Assembly (NCBI GenBank): GCA_006937955.1
Contig: SSNP01000025.1
Coordinates: 1,105,159-1,169,158, forward strand
Direction of reading: 5' to 3'
Source of the DNA: Pachypanchax playfairii
Lineage: Eukaryota > Chordata > Actinopteri > Cyprinodontiformes > Aplocheilidae
DNA length: 64,000 nt
Below, piece by piece: positions 51,729 through 61,945 of this stretch. The notes below the pieces were generated by a model. It saw only the letters and a list, made by a program, of their open reading frames with translations. It ran no database searches and was not told the origin of the DNA. A program made the translations under genes and the position numbers. The number at the start of each line of letters is the position of its first letter. Position 1 is the stretch's first letter.

Positions 51729-52094
51729 GACTGTAAATCCAATATCCTTAAATTAGGAGTCTTAAATACTTTTTTCTCTGATACAGCAGCAACCTGCACT
51801 CATTATTAAAATGACCAACCACTATAATTTACATCTTCAGGATCCAAATGTTCTGTGTGGAGGCATTGCAACAGTGCTGGTTACAGATGAGTGCATGGTT
51901 TTAAAAGTAAATATACTGTAAGTCCCTATGAAAGTGCAGCTTTTGAAAAAGGAGAACAGGTTGGCTAAAAAATACTAGATACAAAAGCATGACTTGCTTT
52001 TACTTCTGCCATCTAAAATCCTAAATTTATTATCTTAAAGCAACATCAACAAACATGTAATTAATGTGTTTTTTTTTTTATTCACTACAGCTTG

Positions 52095-52311
52095 CAGTGG
52101 TGTCCAGTGTTGGTCCTTGATAGCTTTGATTCTGCTTCTTTTTGTTGTTTTCCTACTCCAGCACACCTGATTTGATGGTTTAATTACAGAACCAGCATGT
52201 TTTTAAGAACAATGGTAATCAACCATTACTTCCAATCTGGGTATCTGGAGCAGAAAAACCTCTTAAACATGTTGGATAGTGAATCTCAAAGACCAGGACA
52301 AGACTTCACTG
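52095..52311. mobile_element. Foldback hAT-like MITE, decayed copy 4
   Basis: The left end CAGTGGTGTCCAGTGTTGGTCC mirrors the right end GACCAGGACAAGACTTCACTG. Inner arms pair TCCTACTCCAGCACACCTGAT with the decayed ATCTGGGTATCTGGAGCAG. Mismatches and indels are more frequent than in copies 3 and 5, so it looks older. No clear 8-bp target duplication remains. Confidence 0.7.
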
Positions 52312-52944
52312 CATAGTGTGGTCAGTAATAGACAAAAAAGGAAAAGAATTGCCTGGGATAGTTTTAACGTGAAATGCAAAAAAGGGTTTTTTTTCTGTTA
52401 AACAATGACTCTTTCAACTCTACCTGTATTGAAGGTATAGAAACGCCCCCAAAGACTTGAATATTCAGAGTCCATAACAGAATATGTCCATTCAAGCACT
52501 GAAATATTGAGTCTTTTGAGGATTGCTGTCAGAAGTCATATACAAGGATGACAGCACTGCCAGGCAGTTTCCTTTACTTACTCGTTTTTTCCCATCATTG
52601 CATTTTCTTTCCATATTTCATCCTTGCTCTCTCTCCTTTTTAAAGCTCAATATCCACCACTATTTCAAAAACCCTCCCTCTCTCCCTAATTGCTGACCCT
52701 CAATGACGGAGTGCCCTGTTATGTCTGTCTACCATTGTCTTCCAGCACAAGAATACCAATGGCTAACAGCTCAAAGCAATCAATTCCTTTGAGGTAGATC
52801 CACTGTGTGCCTGACATCAACTTCCCTGATTTTTGTCTCAGAATGCAAGTGGATCAATATTAGCCACCAGCACTCCTTACCCCCTCCACTACCATGGAAA
52901 CACACTTACAGGCATGATTTTTCAACCTCAAATGCAGTTTGAAA

Positions 52945-53192
52945 TTAAAAATTCCATCCATTTATTTTCTATGCCTGGTTGTTCATGTTCAGGGTCTGAA
53001 CAATCAGCACTCCAGAACCCTAACATGCATAGTTTGGGTCTGTGGGTGGGAGCTGGAGTCCCCAGAGAAAAACCATGCATGCACAGGGAGCATGCATAAA
53101 CTCCAAATGAAAAGGTCTTGGTTTAGATTCCAAACCAGGACCTTCTTTCTGCAAGACAACAGGTCTATCATCCTAGCACTACCATCCAGTGC
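52945..53192 (-). mobile_element. tRNA-derived SINE-like repeat, copy C
   Basis: On the minus strand the head contains a B-box-like GGTTTGGAATC (53126-53136). The body has GGAGTTTATGCATGCTCCC, GGTTTTTCTCTGGGGACTCC and CCACAGACCCAAACTATGCAT. The 3' end is AAAATAAATGGATGGAA, a short ATGG-type tail at 52950-52965. Part of the middle of the body (the GTGAATGGTTG..CTGCCTTTCGCC part) is missing compared with copy A. Confidence 0.72.
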
Positions 53193-54414
53193 TGTGAATT
53201 GACAAATTCAGTTTTTAATAGATTATTATTTTGATGCCTCATGCATGGCAACTGATGATTTTGACTTTGTTATTGTAAAGAAGATTATCTATACTGTATA
53301 AAAAATACATTAACAGCCCTTTTCTGATGCTGTCCCTGGGAAAAAAAAAAGATTTGGAGTTCTTAACTTCCTTGGCAGATGTGCAAAATTGGCAGCACTA
53401 CAACGTTGATGCAGCAAGCTCTCAAATGGAGGCATTAAGATTCTGCCAATGCTCTGCAAATCTCCACTGATGTTCTGGGTTACTGAGGGTAATGTTAAAA
53501 CACGTAGCAGAAGAATGGGATTCAATTGAGGTACAATAACATGACATGAAGTTACAACTTTTTAGTGATCTTTCTCCCAGTTATTGCCAAGAGCTAATAC
53601 AAGTGAAGGATTTTTATCTTCCTGTGCCAGAAGCTTCAGAACCACAACTCAAGTACTTACAATGTTTCATTTAGCTTGAAAACACCTCCACTACATGTGA
53701 GGATTGTTCCCCCTTCACTATTATCATTCCATGTGCTTTTCTAAGACATGCTCCTGTGGTTTTCTAAAACGAAAAGTCTGCCTTTGCTCGTGAAGTGAAC
53801 ATTACAATAATGTCTTCTTCAAAGAAGTGCTGCCAACATCCACAACATTAAACTGTGTAAACATATTGAGTTCTGCAAAAAGAGCAAATGTCTTTATTTA
53901 ATGATTATTATTGTACACCCTCACTGCCTATACTTATTTCTACTCTGTGGACATTTATTGGTAATTTTCAGAAGTAATTTGTCAAATACAGTAAAATAAA
54001 TATGACAAAGTAGAACACAGGTCTTGATGGCACACTCAACCCTGTTGCACTAAATGCAGTAAAACAATAAAATATTTGTGTTTTTTATGTTTTTCCTGAT
54101 TTTACAACCTCTGAAAAGCTGAATCTGCTCAAACTGCATCACATTGAAACTTGAAGCTGAGTCAGGTTTTCTAGTTCAACACCTGAGCACGCTCACAGAG
54201 ACAAACAGTCATACACATAGAGCCAATTAGGAATCACTATTAACCTGCCATGGATCTTCTTGTTTTGAGGGGTTACTGGAATGACCAATGAGCTAAATTA
54301 CATTAGCAAGTACCACCCAAACAATTGAAAACATTTTTGAATTATTCAATCGTTTAATATTTGAATATTTCAAAATATTTCAAAACGATGATACTTTTGT
54401 TAAAGTATGTAATT
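53193..54414. other. AT-rich non-coding stretch
   Basis: No gene or recognisable repeat is seen between the SINE and the solo LTR. Confidence 0.55.
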
Positions 54415-54650
54415 GTATATGTTATGTGCTGGGCACATAGTGTTCTTTTATATTATTTTTCCTTACCTTTTTTGTAAGTATATTTTGTAATTTTTGGGAA
54501 ACCTTTTTGGAGTTATCCTTTTTGGTAATTCTACTTTTGTAATTCTACTTTTCTGTTGTTTGGACAACTTTGTGAATCTTTTTGTCCTCTTTTGTAGGTT
54601 TCCTTTTTTGTAGGTTTTTTTATGTCTTGGAGCGCTTGCCTCCGCCCGCC

Positions 54651-54658
54651 TATAAATA
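54651..54658 (+). promoter_or_regulatory. LTR TATA box
   Basis: TATAAATA lies just downstream of a GC-rich CTCCGCCCGCC box inside the solo LTR, about 230 bp from its start. Position and context fit the U3 core promoter. Confidence 0.75.
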
Positions 54659-55108
54659 GGCTGGCCTTTAGGCGCGCTCGCTCTCTCTCTCCTCCCTCGC
54701 TCCAGCTCTGGGCGCGCCTCTGGTGCGCGTACCTGCCTGCCACCTGCTGGGGTCACTGGTCGTAGGTCGGAGCTTAGCTCCATGATTTAGCGTTTGGGTT
54801 AGCTCAGCTTTTGCTCTTTTTGTTCTTTTGGCCTGGTGGGACCGGCTGTCCTGTTTTCGCTTCTTTATTTATTTTTGGGTTTAGGACCTTTTTGTCTTTT
54901 TCTTAGTGTGGCCGTGGGAGCAGCTCCTACGGCTGCATAGCAGTTGGCCTGCGACCACGGCCTTATTTTATGTTTTGCCGGCTCACCAGGTCCATCTTTC
55001 TTTTGCTACTTTGTGTTTTTTGCTGTTTTCTTCTATTTTAGGGCACGGGGAAAGGAACGTCGGCTCTGACGAAAACTTAAAACAAAAAAATATGAAGAAA
55101 CTTAATTC

Positions 55109-55114
55109 AATAAA
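55109..55114 (+). promoter_or_regulatory. LTR polyadenylation signal
   Basis: AATAAA lies 66 bp before the LTR end and is followed by a T/G-rich stretch (TTTTGCTCCTTGTCCGTGTCC), the expected R/U5 layout. Confidence 0.75.
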
Positions 55115-55308
55115 ACTAATTTGAATTTTGCTCCTTGTCCGTGTCCTTTTAAATATGTTTTGTCCTTTGGGTCATAACAGTATATGAGATAAATGTATAT
55201 GATATAAGATTGTAAGAGACCAGTCATGTTTGTCACTGATCTCAGCCTGGAGTGTTGACCAGAACAGCACTTCAAAGCTAAGTCTTTAGTTTTGTTTCCT
55301 CTAATGCA

Positions 55309-55511
55309 CAGGTGTCAAACTCCAGGCCTTGAGAGCCACTATCCTGCATGTTACCCATGTTTCTCTGCTTCTACACACCTGATTCAGATGAATGGGTCAT
55401 TAACAAGCTTCTGCAGGATTTGCTGAAATGCTTGAATCAGGTGTGTAGAAACAGGGAAACATCTAAAACATGCAGGATAGTGGCCCTCGAGGCCTGGAGT
55501 TTGACACCCCC
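55309..55511. mobile_element. Foldback hAT-like MITE, copy 5
   Basis: The left end CAGGTGTCAAACTCCAGGCC mirrors GGCCTGGAGTTTGACACC at the right. The arms pair TCTGCTTCTACACACCTGAT with ATCAGGTGTGTAGAAACAG, and CCACTATCCTGCATGTT with ACATGCAGGATAGTGG. This is the best-preserved palindrome of the five copies. The exact right boundary and target duplication are uncertain. Confidence 0.85.
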
Positions 55512-55839
55512 ACTTAAGGTCACATGCATGAGTAAAGTCAGGAAAAGGAAAGAACACAATCAGGCTCCTTTCAAACCCTTCTTTATTCCAGCAGAATCAC
55601 GAACCAGAGACGTACATTGACATAAGTGGGGAAAACAGGTACTTCTGTGTATGTGGGCGAGTATAGGTATGTAGATGTGTGTCTGTTTGTGATTTTCTGC
55701 AAACAATAACAAAATGAGTCGGTGGTGTAAATTCCTGTTGTGTTACAAATATTATGCCAACACATACAACACAAACAAACAATATGCCAGTAAAACATTA
55801 TATACAGGTCATCCACACAAACTTATGGAAAGGAAATAA
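55512..55839. other. Unassigned stretch between MITE and LINE
   Basis: No feature is identified. A minus-strand AATAAAGAAGGG motif lies near 55577-55588, and the overlapping minus-strand frames have no recognisable homology. It may belong to the decayed LINE to the right, but no motif proves it. Confidence 0.4.
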
Positions 55840-56074
55840 CAGATTTTCTTCTTGTTCTTGTCCTTCTTCTACATATTTCCTGTTTGATAAATATGACTTG
55901 AACTAGTTTATTACAGTTTCCTGAATCCCAACGTTATGTTCAAACCTCTGAATTAGAATATCGTGATCTATTGTATCACATTCAGCACAGAGATCCATCA
56001 GGACAAGTACTGACTCCAGTTCAGTGTCTGAGGCCATTAGAAACTTTATTAGAAACTTTCACTAGTGCTGTTTT
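55840..56074 (-). pseudogene. LINE reverse-transcriptase pseudogene, part 1
   Basis: On the minus strand the frame reads MASDTELESVLVLMDL, then the catalytic-domain signature around DTIDHDILIQRFEH, then GIQETVIN, a TAG stop at 55905-55903 where a Trp is usual, and FKSYLSNRKYV. This is the palm region of a Jockey/L2-type LINE reverse transcriptase. A duplicated AAAGTTTCTAAT shifts the frame near 56047-56063. It is a dead fragment. It is interrupted at 56074/57000 by an LTR retrotransposon and resumes beyond it. Confidence 0.85.
56070..56074. repeat. Target site duplication, left copy (TGTTT)
   Basis: TGTTT here and TGTTT at 57000-57004 flank the LTR fragment. Removing everything from the first base of the LTR to the N plus one copy restores a continuous LINE reading frame, which confirms that the pair is the target duplication. 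Confidence 0.85.
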
Positions 56075-56927
56075 GTGAGGATCTCTGCTGCTGGTGGTGG
56101 TGAGAGGTACTAATTGTTTTGCAGGGCGTGGCAGCAGACGATCAGTGATGACAGGTGTGGATCATTACCCAGCTCAGGAGAGCTGGGTACTTAAGCGGAG
56201 GAGGAACAAGAGACAGACGCCAGTTTGTTCCACTACATTTCGTGGTACAGAGTGGCTAGTGATTTATTTACCAGAGTGTTTTCCGCAGTATTTAACCTGC
56301 CCTCTCTTCCTTATGTTTAGCCCGCTGTCCTGGAGCTCCTCTCCCGACAGCTCAACCTCCAGCGTGGATATCGAACCGCTCATAGTGAGGATTGGCTCAA
56401 ACCTGGAACGTACTAGAGCTCTGTTGCGGTGCTACGCGACCAGCTCTCTCCCTCTGGCTCCCTGTCTGTCTCTGGCTTCCTCTGGTCCACACCTTCCCGG
56501 TCACCGCTCTGCTGTCACCCCTGTCGCAGTCACGTCTGCGCACACAGCACCCGGACCTGGATCTCACACAACGAACACCGACAGCTTGGATCACCACCCC
56601 TGCGGCAGCATCCTCGGATCTCTCCTCAAACCCGGACGTCTAACACGAAACCGTGAGTTAAGCGAGCACGATCCCCGCACGCCGCAGCTGGTTCCTCCAC
56701 CTGTCACTAACCTCTCTCTCTCTCATAACCCCAGGACCGTTCCTGTCCCGCACCAGGCCCGTCCTGAGTTTCTTCGTGCACATTTATTATTCACCTGTGT
56801 GTGTATTGGAGCACTGTATATAATAAACACTGTTACCACTGAACGCTGTTTCCTCGCTCTGTGTGTGTCTGGAGTTTGGGTCACTTTGGGAGCTCGAAAA
56901 CAACCCCACCTGGTTCGAACCATGACA
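56075..56927 (+). mobile_element. 5' LTR of Ty3/gypsy-type retrotransposon
   Basis: About 853 bp starting TGTGAGGATC directly after the 5-bp target duplication and ending in CATGACA. It is GC- and CpG-rich compared with all flanks. It contains a TATA-like TACTTAAG (56188-56195) before an AGGAGGAACAAGAG leader start, and AATAAA at 56822-56827 followed by a GT-rich segment and a GTTTGGGTCAC stretch. This order is typical of fish gypsy-type LTRs. The long plus-strand frame running through it (309 codons from 56094) is mostly non-coding LTR; only its last 25 codons are gag. The end at 56927 is inferred. Confidence 0.82.
56822..56827 (+). promoter_or_regulatory. LTR polyadenylation signal
   Basis: AATAAA inside the gypsy-type LTR, about 100 bp before its inferred 3' end, followed by TGTTTCCTCGCTCTGTGTGTGT, a GT-rich downstream element. 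Confidence 0.7.
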
Positions 56928-56998
56928 GAACAAACTGGCCAAGAGAGCTCCCAGACCCAGCTTCAGACCGCACTCACCCAGCAGGGGATACTGCTGGG
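56922..56998 (+). CDS. gag: gag N-terminus, truncated by sequence gap
   Basis: From the ATG at 56922, about 25 codons are open up to the N. The peptide is hydrophilic and Gln/Thr-rich, ending LTQQGILLG, the usual start of the capsid (Gag) polyprotein of fish Ty3/gypsy elements. The ATG overlaps the inferred LTR end, so the true start may differ. Gag would assemble the virus-like particle in the cytoplasm. No damage is visible before the N, so the element may be young. Everything downstream (rest of gag, pol and 3' LTR) is absent from the window. Confidence 0.7.
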
Positions 56999-56999
56999 N
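56999..56999. other. Single N, probable collapsed assembly gap
   Basis: This is the only ambiguous base in 64 kb. It lies exactly between the early gag codons and the right-hand target duplication, so it probably stands for a missing stretch covering the retrotransposon body and 3' LTR. A real deletion ending at the same base would be a strong coincidence. Confidence 0.8.
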
Positions 57000-57040
57000 T
57001 GTTTCAGTGCTATGATGAGCTAAATTCTATAATGTAATAC
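57000..57040 (-). pseudogene. LINE reverse-transcriptase pseudogene, part 2
   Basis: Directly after the N come TGTTT, the right target duplication, and the minus-strand codons HHSTET, the conserved segment that precedes the catalytic block in part 1. Frame and residues fit the LINE interrupted at 56074. Similarity fades within about 40 bp because of frameshifts and decay. Confidence 0.78.
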
Positions 57041-60000
57041 TGCTTCTATCAAAAGGAAAAAAAGAGTGCAGAACAAATAATAACATGAATACAAACACTA
57101 AACAAACATAAGGTTATTTGTACAGTGATATATGAATGTTTTTAAAAATGTTTAAGACTTGATGTTAGTGAATATTAACATAAATAAACATATATGTTGT
57201 AAGAAAACCTTAAAATATTCAAACACATTCTAAAATTAAATTATTAGAAGTTAAAAACAGACTATATAAAGCAAAACAATAAAGCGCTTATATCATCCAC
57301 TCAGACTTTAGTCTTTTTTTGCATTACTTTTTTAAATTGTTTCTCCCCTCAGTGTGTCCACATAATTGGGAATTGGCAGCTCAAATGCTCATCTGTAAAC
57401 TAAAGCCTTTCTGCTAGACACCAGAAGCCAGAGAGCTGCCAGAATCAAAAGGTTAATCAAAAGGTTAATGATCTCCTGATACATCCTGCTACAAGGAGGT
57501 GTGTGCTACCTCATGTTTTAAGTTCATGTGAATACTGTCACTGTCAAACATGTGGTTACATGTACTGAGCAGCAGCATGTTGAGTGCATTGCTGACCTTC
57601 ACGTCATTTGTAAAAAAAGATAAAACTAAGAGTAAAATAAACGTGTTATTGTTAGAAAATGGTTAGATCAGAGTAAACCACAAACTTTGGTAAATAACAT
57701 AACATCTACAGCCTGTTTAATTCTATGGAGTATTTACCTAATTAAACAGTAACTGTGTATTACTTGAAGATGAACCTCAGTCCACATGGAGTGTGAATTT
57801 GTTTTATGTGTGACATGCAAATTCGAGCCTGTTTGCATGTGTGTGCAGGAGCGTGAAGGGGAGCAGAAAGGCCTACAAGGCACTGTGTGTATCAACCAGT
57901 GATATGTGGGTATGTGAAAGAACACCCTCCAAATCACTGTTTTAACAGGAGCGTGCATCTACCCTGAGGACACAGAGAACCAACAAACCCTGCAGAACAG
58001 CAGTGTCCAAACATTTCTCACTTTGTAACCATCCAAGCTAAATAACTCTCCACTGAGCACTGCTGAATAATTGCGTTTGCTCCATGTGAAGCCTGCCAGG
58101 AGAGAAAAAACATTTATAATGAATCAAGCAGAGCAGTATCTCACCTCTGATCTGCACCAAATTCAGATCTTTGTCTTTGTTACCGTAAAACAACAAGAAA
58201 GGCAAGTTCAGATTTACAGTTTGCTCAGTGAAAGGTAAGAGTGGACAGTATGTCGATGTGTTTCAGCCATTTTGAAAAGTGTTTCTTTGTAAACATTATT
58301 AATTATTAATATATGTACCAACAGATAGCTTATTGAATGACCTCAGTTAGCAGAAATGGTTTCCAATCAATAGAATTCCTGACCAAAAAGCTAATTCCAG
58401 CACAGCTACGACTAAGATAGATTGCTGCATCTTAAACCCCGCAGTTTCTAAAATTTCACAGCAGCTCATGCACAGGTTATTTTAGAAACGTTTACACAGC
58501 CTTACAATTTGTATTGTGTAATTAATAAGGCTCAATTAAAAAAAATCTAGCTGGACGGGTCTCCAGGAAGCTGTTTATGTAAATAGTAGAATTTCCTATA
58601 ATAGTTTAATGGAAATTTGACAACTGTTAAATGAGCTTGCATTAGAGATCAATAAAAATTCTGAAAGAAATTCTAAATAGGTTGTTTAAGATAAAGGAAG
58701 ACAAAATGGAAAAGGAGGTTGGAGATGAGTCGTCCAGGACTAACGGCTTTAATAACACAGACTGTCAAACTGTAACAGTTATGTTTAAAAAAAGTTTGAA
58801 ATTTAAACTGCAACAGTTTTTTATGACACTACTGAGGTGAAATGGCAGGGTTGACTTGTGCATTGCGGCCCACAAAATTACAGACAACAGCAGAATGTTT
58901 TAATTGTTTTTATATAACAAGATGTCCTCTCCTGTGGTTGCTGACACATTTTTGTTTTACCTGGTCAAAAGGGGATGATTAAGCTTGTCACTCAAAAAAA
59001 AGTAGAATCAGGTTTGGAAGGAGATGCAAAGGTACGAAAAATGCTATACAAGGTGGACTTTTCCTGTTAAACTCATTTGTAGGTTTAAATTGGGTTAAAT
59101 GTTTTTATTGTAGGAAAATAAGAATAAAATTTCTCACCATGCCAAAAGAGTGAAGTTCAACGCAGTCTGAATATTTACTGCTTTCATTTTGTTTGAGACA
59201 GCTGCTTATTGCTTATTGTTTTCCATTATTTCTGCCTCCAACTGGGGCTAATTTATTTAGATTAAACAGCACTGTTGTTTCTTTAATGTCTTTTGAAAAT
59301 AGGGAGGAAAAAAATAGCATTGTCTGAGGTTAGGTGATGAACAAAATATTACCAGGAGATTGTTTTAAAAAGTTGCTGAAATGAAGCATCACCGAGCTAG
59401 ATCCAAAACTGAAGTGAAAAGGTCCGCAAGTCTTCAAGCCTGGAGGGATTTTGAGTAATTTGGCAGAATCTGCAGGTCTCATTCATCATATTTTGGGGTT
59501 CCAAAAATGTTTATACTTTGTGCTGATTTCCAAACAATTTAGACACTTAATTGATAAAAGTATCAAAACAAATTGTTTAATTTTTTTTTTTTTGCTTACT
59601 TATATTCCATTATTGTTAACTGTTCTTCAGGATCTTGACAGTGTTTGAGCTTTGCTTTGATGAGTTTTGGCCTTTGGACCCATAAACCAACCTTTGTTGT
59701 CACAAACCCTTAAAAGTCCTCAAGAACAAACAGCAGAGACTTTTTTAATTCCTTGAACCCTCCGTGTCCTTCCTCTTTATCATGAGCCAAACTAAGTCTG
59801 GCCAACCGTGACCTATGACCTAAAGTCACTGAGCAAACTGACAACATTCAGTATGTGACCAGAAATCCAAAGTCACACAGACTCTACACTGACCAACAAC
59901 TCACCTCGGGGTCTCAGCTGTTCACGTTCGCTTATTAAATAACCAGCAACAATAAGCTGCTGGACTGTGACTGCTTGCTTTCCGATATTTCTCTCAGAGA

Positions 60001-61786
60001 GACAAAGTGTTGCTGGGCAACAGTTTGTACTGGCACAGAAGGAAGCTATTGTACCTGAATAGAGAAAAAAGAAACATGTTTTTCACTTTTTGTATTGAGA
60101 ATCAATTACCAAATAATTTCTGATGAAAAGATGACATGTATAAAATGAGTTGAGGTGTAATGATGGATACTTCTCTCATCTTCTGGATTTTAAAAACAAT
60201 ACCATCATTTTAATAGAAATGTACCTAATGAGCTAATTTATAAAGAAGTCAAAGTTACTTCACAACATTTTCACATTGTAGCTGAGGCAATGATCATCTT
60301 CCTCTTTGAGTGTTATTCAGTGACAGACTCTGGTTAAAAATACATGTCAGCACCTGTAAGTGGGATTTCATGCCTTCACTTTTGTACAATTATTATTCAT
60401 CAACTTCTGATACAACATCATGATCATTTTTCATACACTAAGTCAGAATTTGTTTTTTTTTCCCTTTCTTTTCCTTTACTTTCTATCCTTTTCTAGTCGT
60501 TTCTCCTGGTCTCTTTCCTTCAGGTGAGTCCTGGCAATCTCTCTTCAGCATCTCGCTCCCACATGTGAGAATGCTGCAGTTTTATGGGTCGCACCTGGGA
60601 ACAACAGCCAATTACACCTCCTCTTGTGAGAGATTTCTACACAGCTCTTGCCACTCTTCTACCCCAGGATTTTAAGTCACTCATGGTGATAGTTCTTGGT
60701 CAAGTTATTTGTTTCTTGCAAAGTTTAAATGCAATTTCTTGTGAAAATTCATCTAATTGAGTACTGGGACTGAGGAGGAACGCAGTAAAATTACTTAAAA
60801 AGGGCTTTATTCCTTATGTGTGACCCAACAGTGTGGATACCACTTCAGGTTTTTTCATGTTTCTGCACAACTCAAATAGTGAAGATTTATCCTTTTCAGG
60901 TGAACGACAGATTCATTCAACATTTGACCACTAGTAGGAAACTACACCTCACCTTCTTACTGACAAATGCTGCACTGCCATCCCCCACCTCTGAACTCCA
61001 TCAGCTGTCTTTAGCTCAACATCTTTATCCTCCTCCATTGACTCACCTGCTGCCCACTGTTAACCCACTCTTGTGGTTGGTTTTAGAACTTTTACTAACC
61101 TGTTTTATCAATATTTTACTTACCTTACTAAAAAGCATCTTGGGTTCAGTGTTTTATCACGGTGCACATTTCATGTTTGGTCACAGAGATTAACTTCTAG
61201 TCAAATGATATCTATGTAAATTTACCAAAATATTTCACTGCACTAACACAACCTTGTGACCTACATAACATAATCAAACGTTTAGGGAATTAAACAGAGC
61301 CTGCTTATAATTTCATCCAGTTTAAGTTAAAGCTCTCCATCACTGTTTTGTAAGTACTTCACAGTGAGTAAAGTTCATGAAAGTGTCTAAATAAATGTAT
61401 TCCATGCATCCAGGTTGTTTTGTCTGTCATTGGATAGTCAACAAGATATCTCTCTTATCACTCACTCTCCCCCTCGGGTCTGTAACAGTCTGAATATAAG
61501 AAACAGCACATGAAAACAATCCCTCAGACCCAGGAGCAGCACACAGCCTGGGAGGGGATTATTGATTCTCTGTCATGAATAGGTAATGGTGAGGATGCGT
61601 TTCACTCCCAAGCAAAGCAATTCTTCCTTACTGAATTTTACAGCTTTCTTTCTACGTAAAATGTAAATATGAAGGTCTTGCTGCAGTTTCTCAAACATAA
61701 AAATTATTTCTCTCCAGCCTAAGCAGAAGTATGCATCCCACTACAGCTAAATAATTTATCTAAATTTGATTAAATTAGTGCAGCAA
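57041..61786. other. Long AT-rich non-coding stretch
   Basis: No gene is seen over 4.7 kb. A 12-bp unit AATCAAAAGGTT is tandemly doubled at 57443-57466. A segment near 60.47-60.70 kb (pyrimidine tract, then CACCTGGGAACAACAGCCAATTACACC) has an LTR-like flavour but cannot be assigned. The 125-codon plus-strand frame at 60816-61193 has no recognisable homology and is hydrophobic by composition. Confidence 0.5.
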
Positions 61787-61815
61787 CATAATAATAATAA
61801 TAATAATAATAATAA
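61787..61815. repeat. (AAT)n LINE tail microsatellite
   Basis: About nine AAT/ATA units lie directly at the 3' end of the minus-strand LINE. They are probably generated at insertion and since expanded. Confidence 0.92.
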
Positions 61816-61945
61816 ACTTTATTTATATAGCACCTTTCACAGATAAAAATCACAAAGTGCTTCACAACTGATTCAATAAAACAGCATAAACAGTAAAAAG
61901 ATAAAAAGAATAATAATCACACCAAAAGTCCAGTCAACCAAAAGC

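Larger units (their letters stand above)
54415..55184 (+). mobile_element. Solo LTR with 5-bp target duplication
   Basis: A 760-bp LTR at 54420-55179 begins TGTTATG and ends CATAACA, an exact 7-bp inverted repeat. It is flanked on both sides by the direct repeat GTATA (54415-54419 and 55180-55184). It contains a CpG-rich segment, a TATA box, a polyadenylation signal and a pyrimidine-rich U3 with an exact 14-bp tandem duplication (54525-54538 and 54539-54552, GTAATTCTACTTTT). No internal region or second LTR is present, so it formed by LTR-LTR recombination. A 5-bp duplication fits Ty3/gypsy, though other LTR classes are possible. The minus-strand frame across it is an artefact. Confidence 0.92.

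Noticed and set aside
54463..54783. 106-codon basic minus-strand frame
   Set aside because: It lies wholly inside the solo LTR, antisense to its promoter. The Lys-rich peptide comes from the pyrimidine-rich U3.
56094..57023. 309-codon plus-strand frame as a host gene
   Set aside because: It runs through the LTR, where openness reflects high GC and CpG content. Only the last 25 codons before the N resemble gag, and the codons after the N belong to the interrupted LINE's complement.
60816..61193. 125-codon plus-strand frame
   Set aside because: No motif, no splice context and a hydrophobic composition expected from T-rich sequence; no transposon similarity was recognised.
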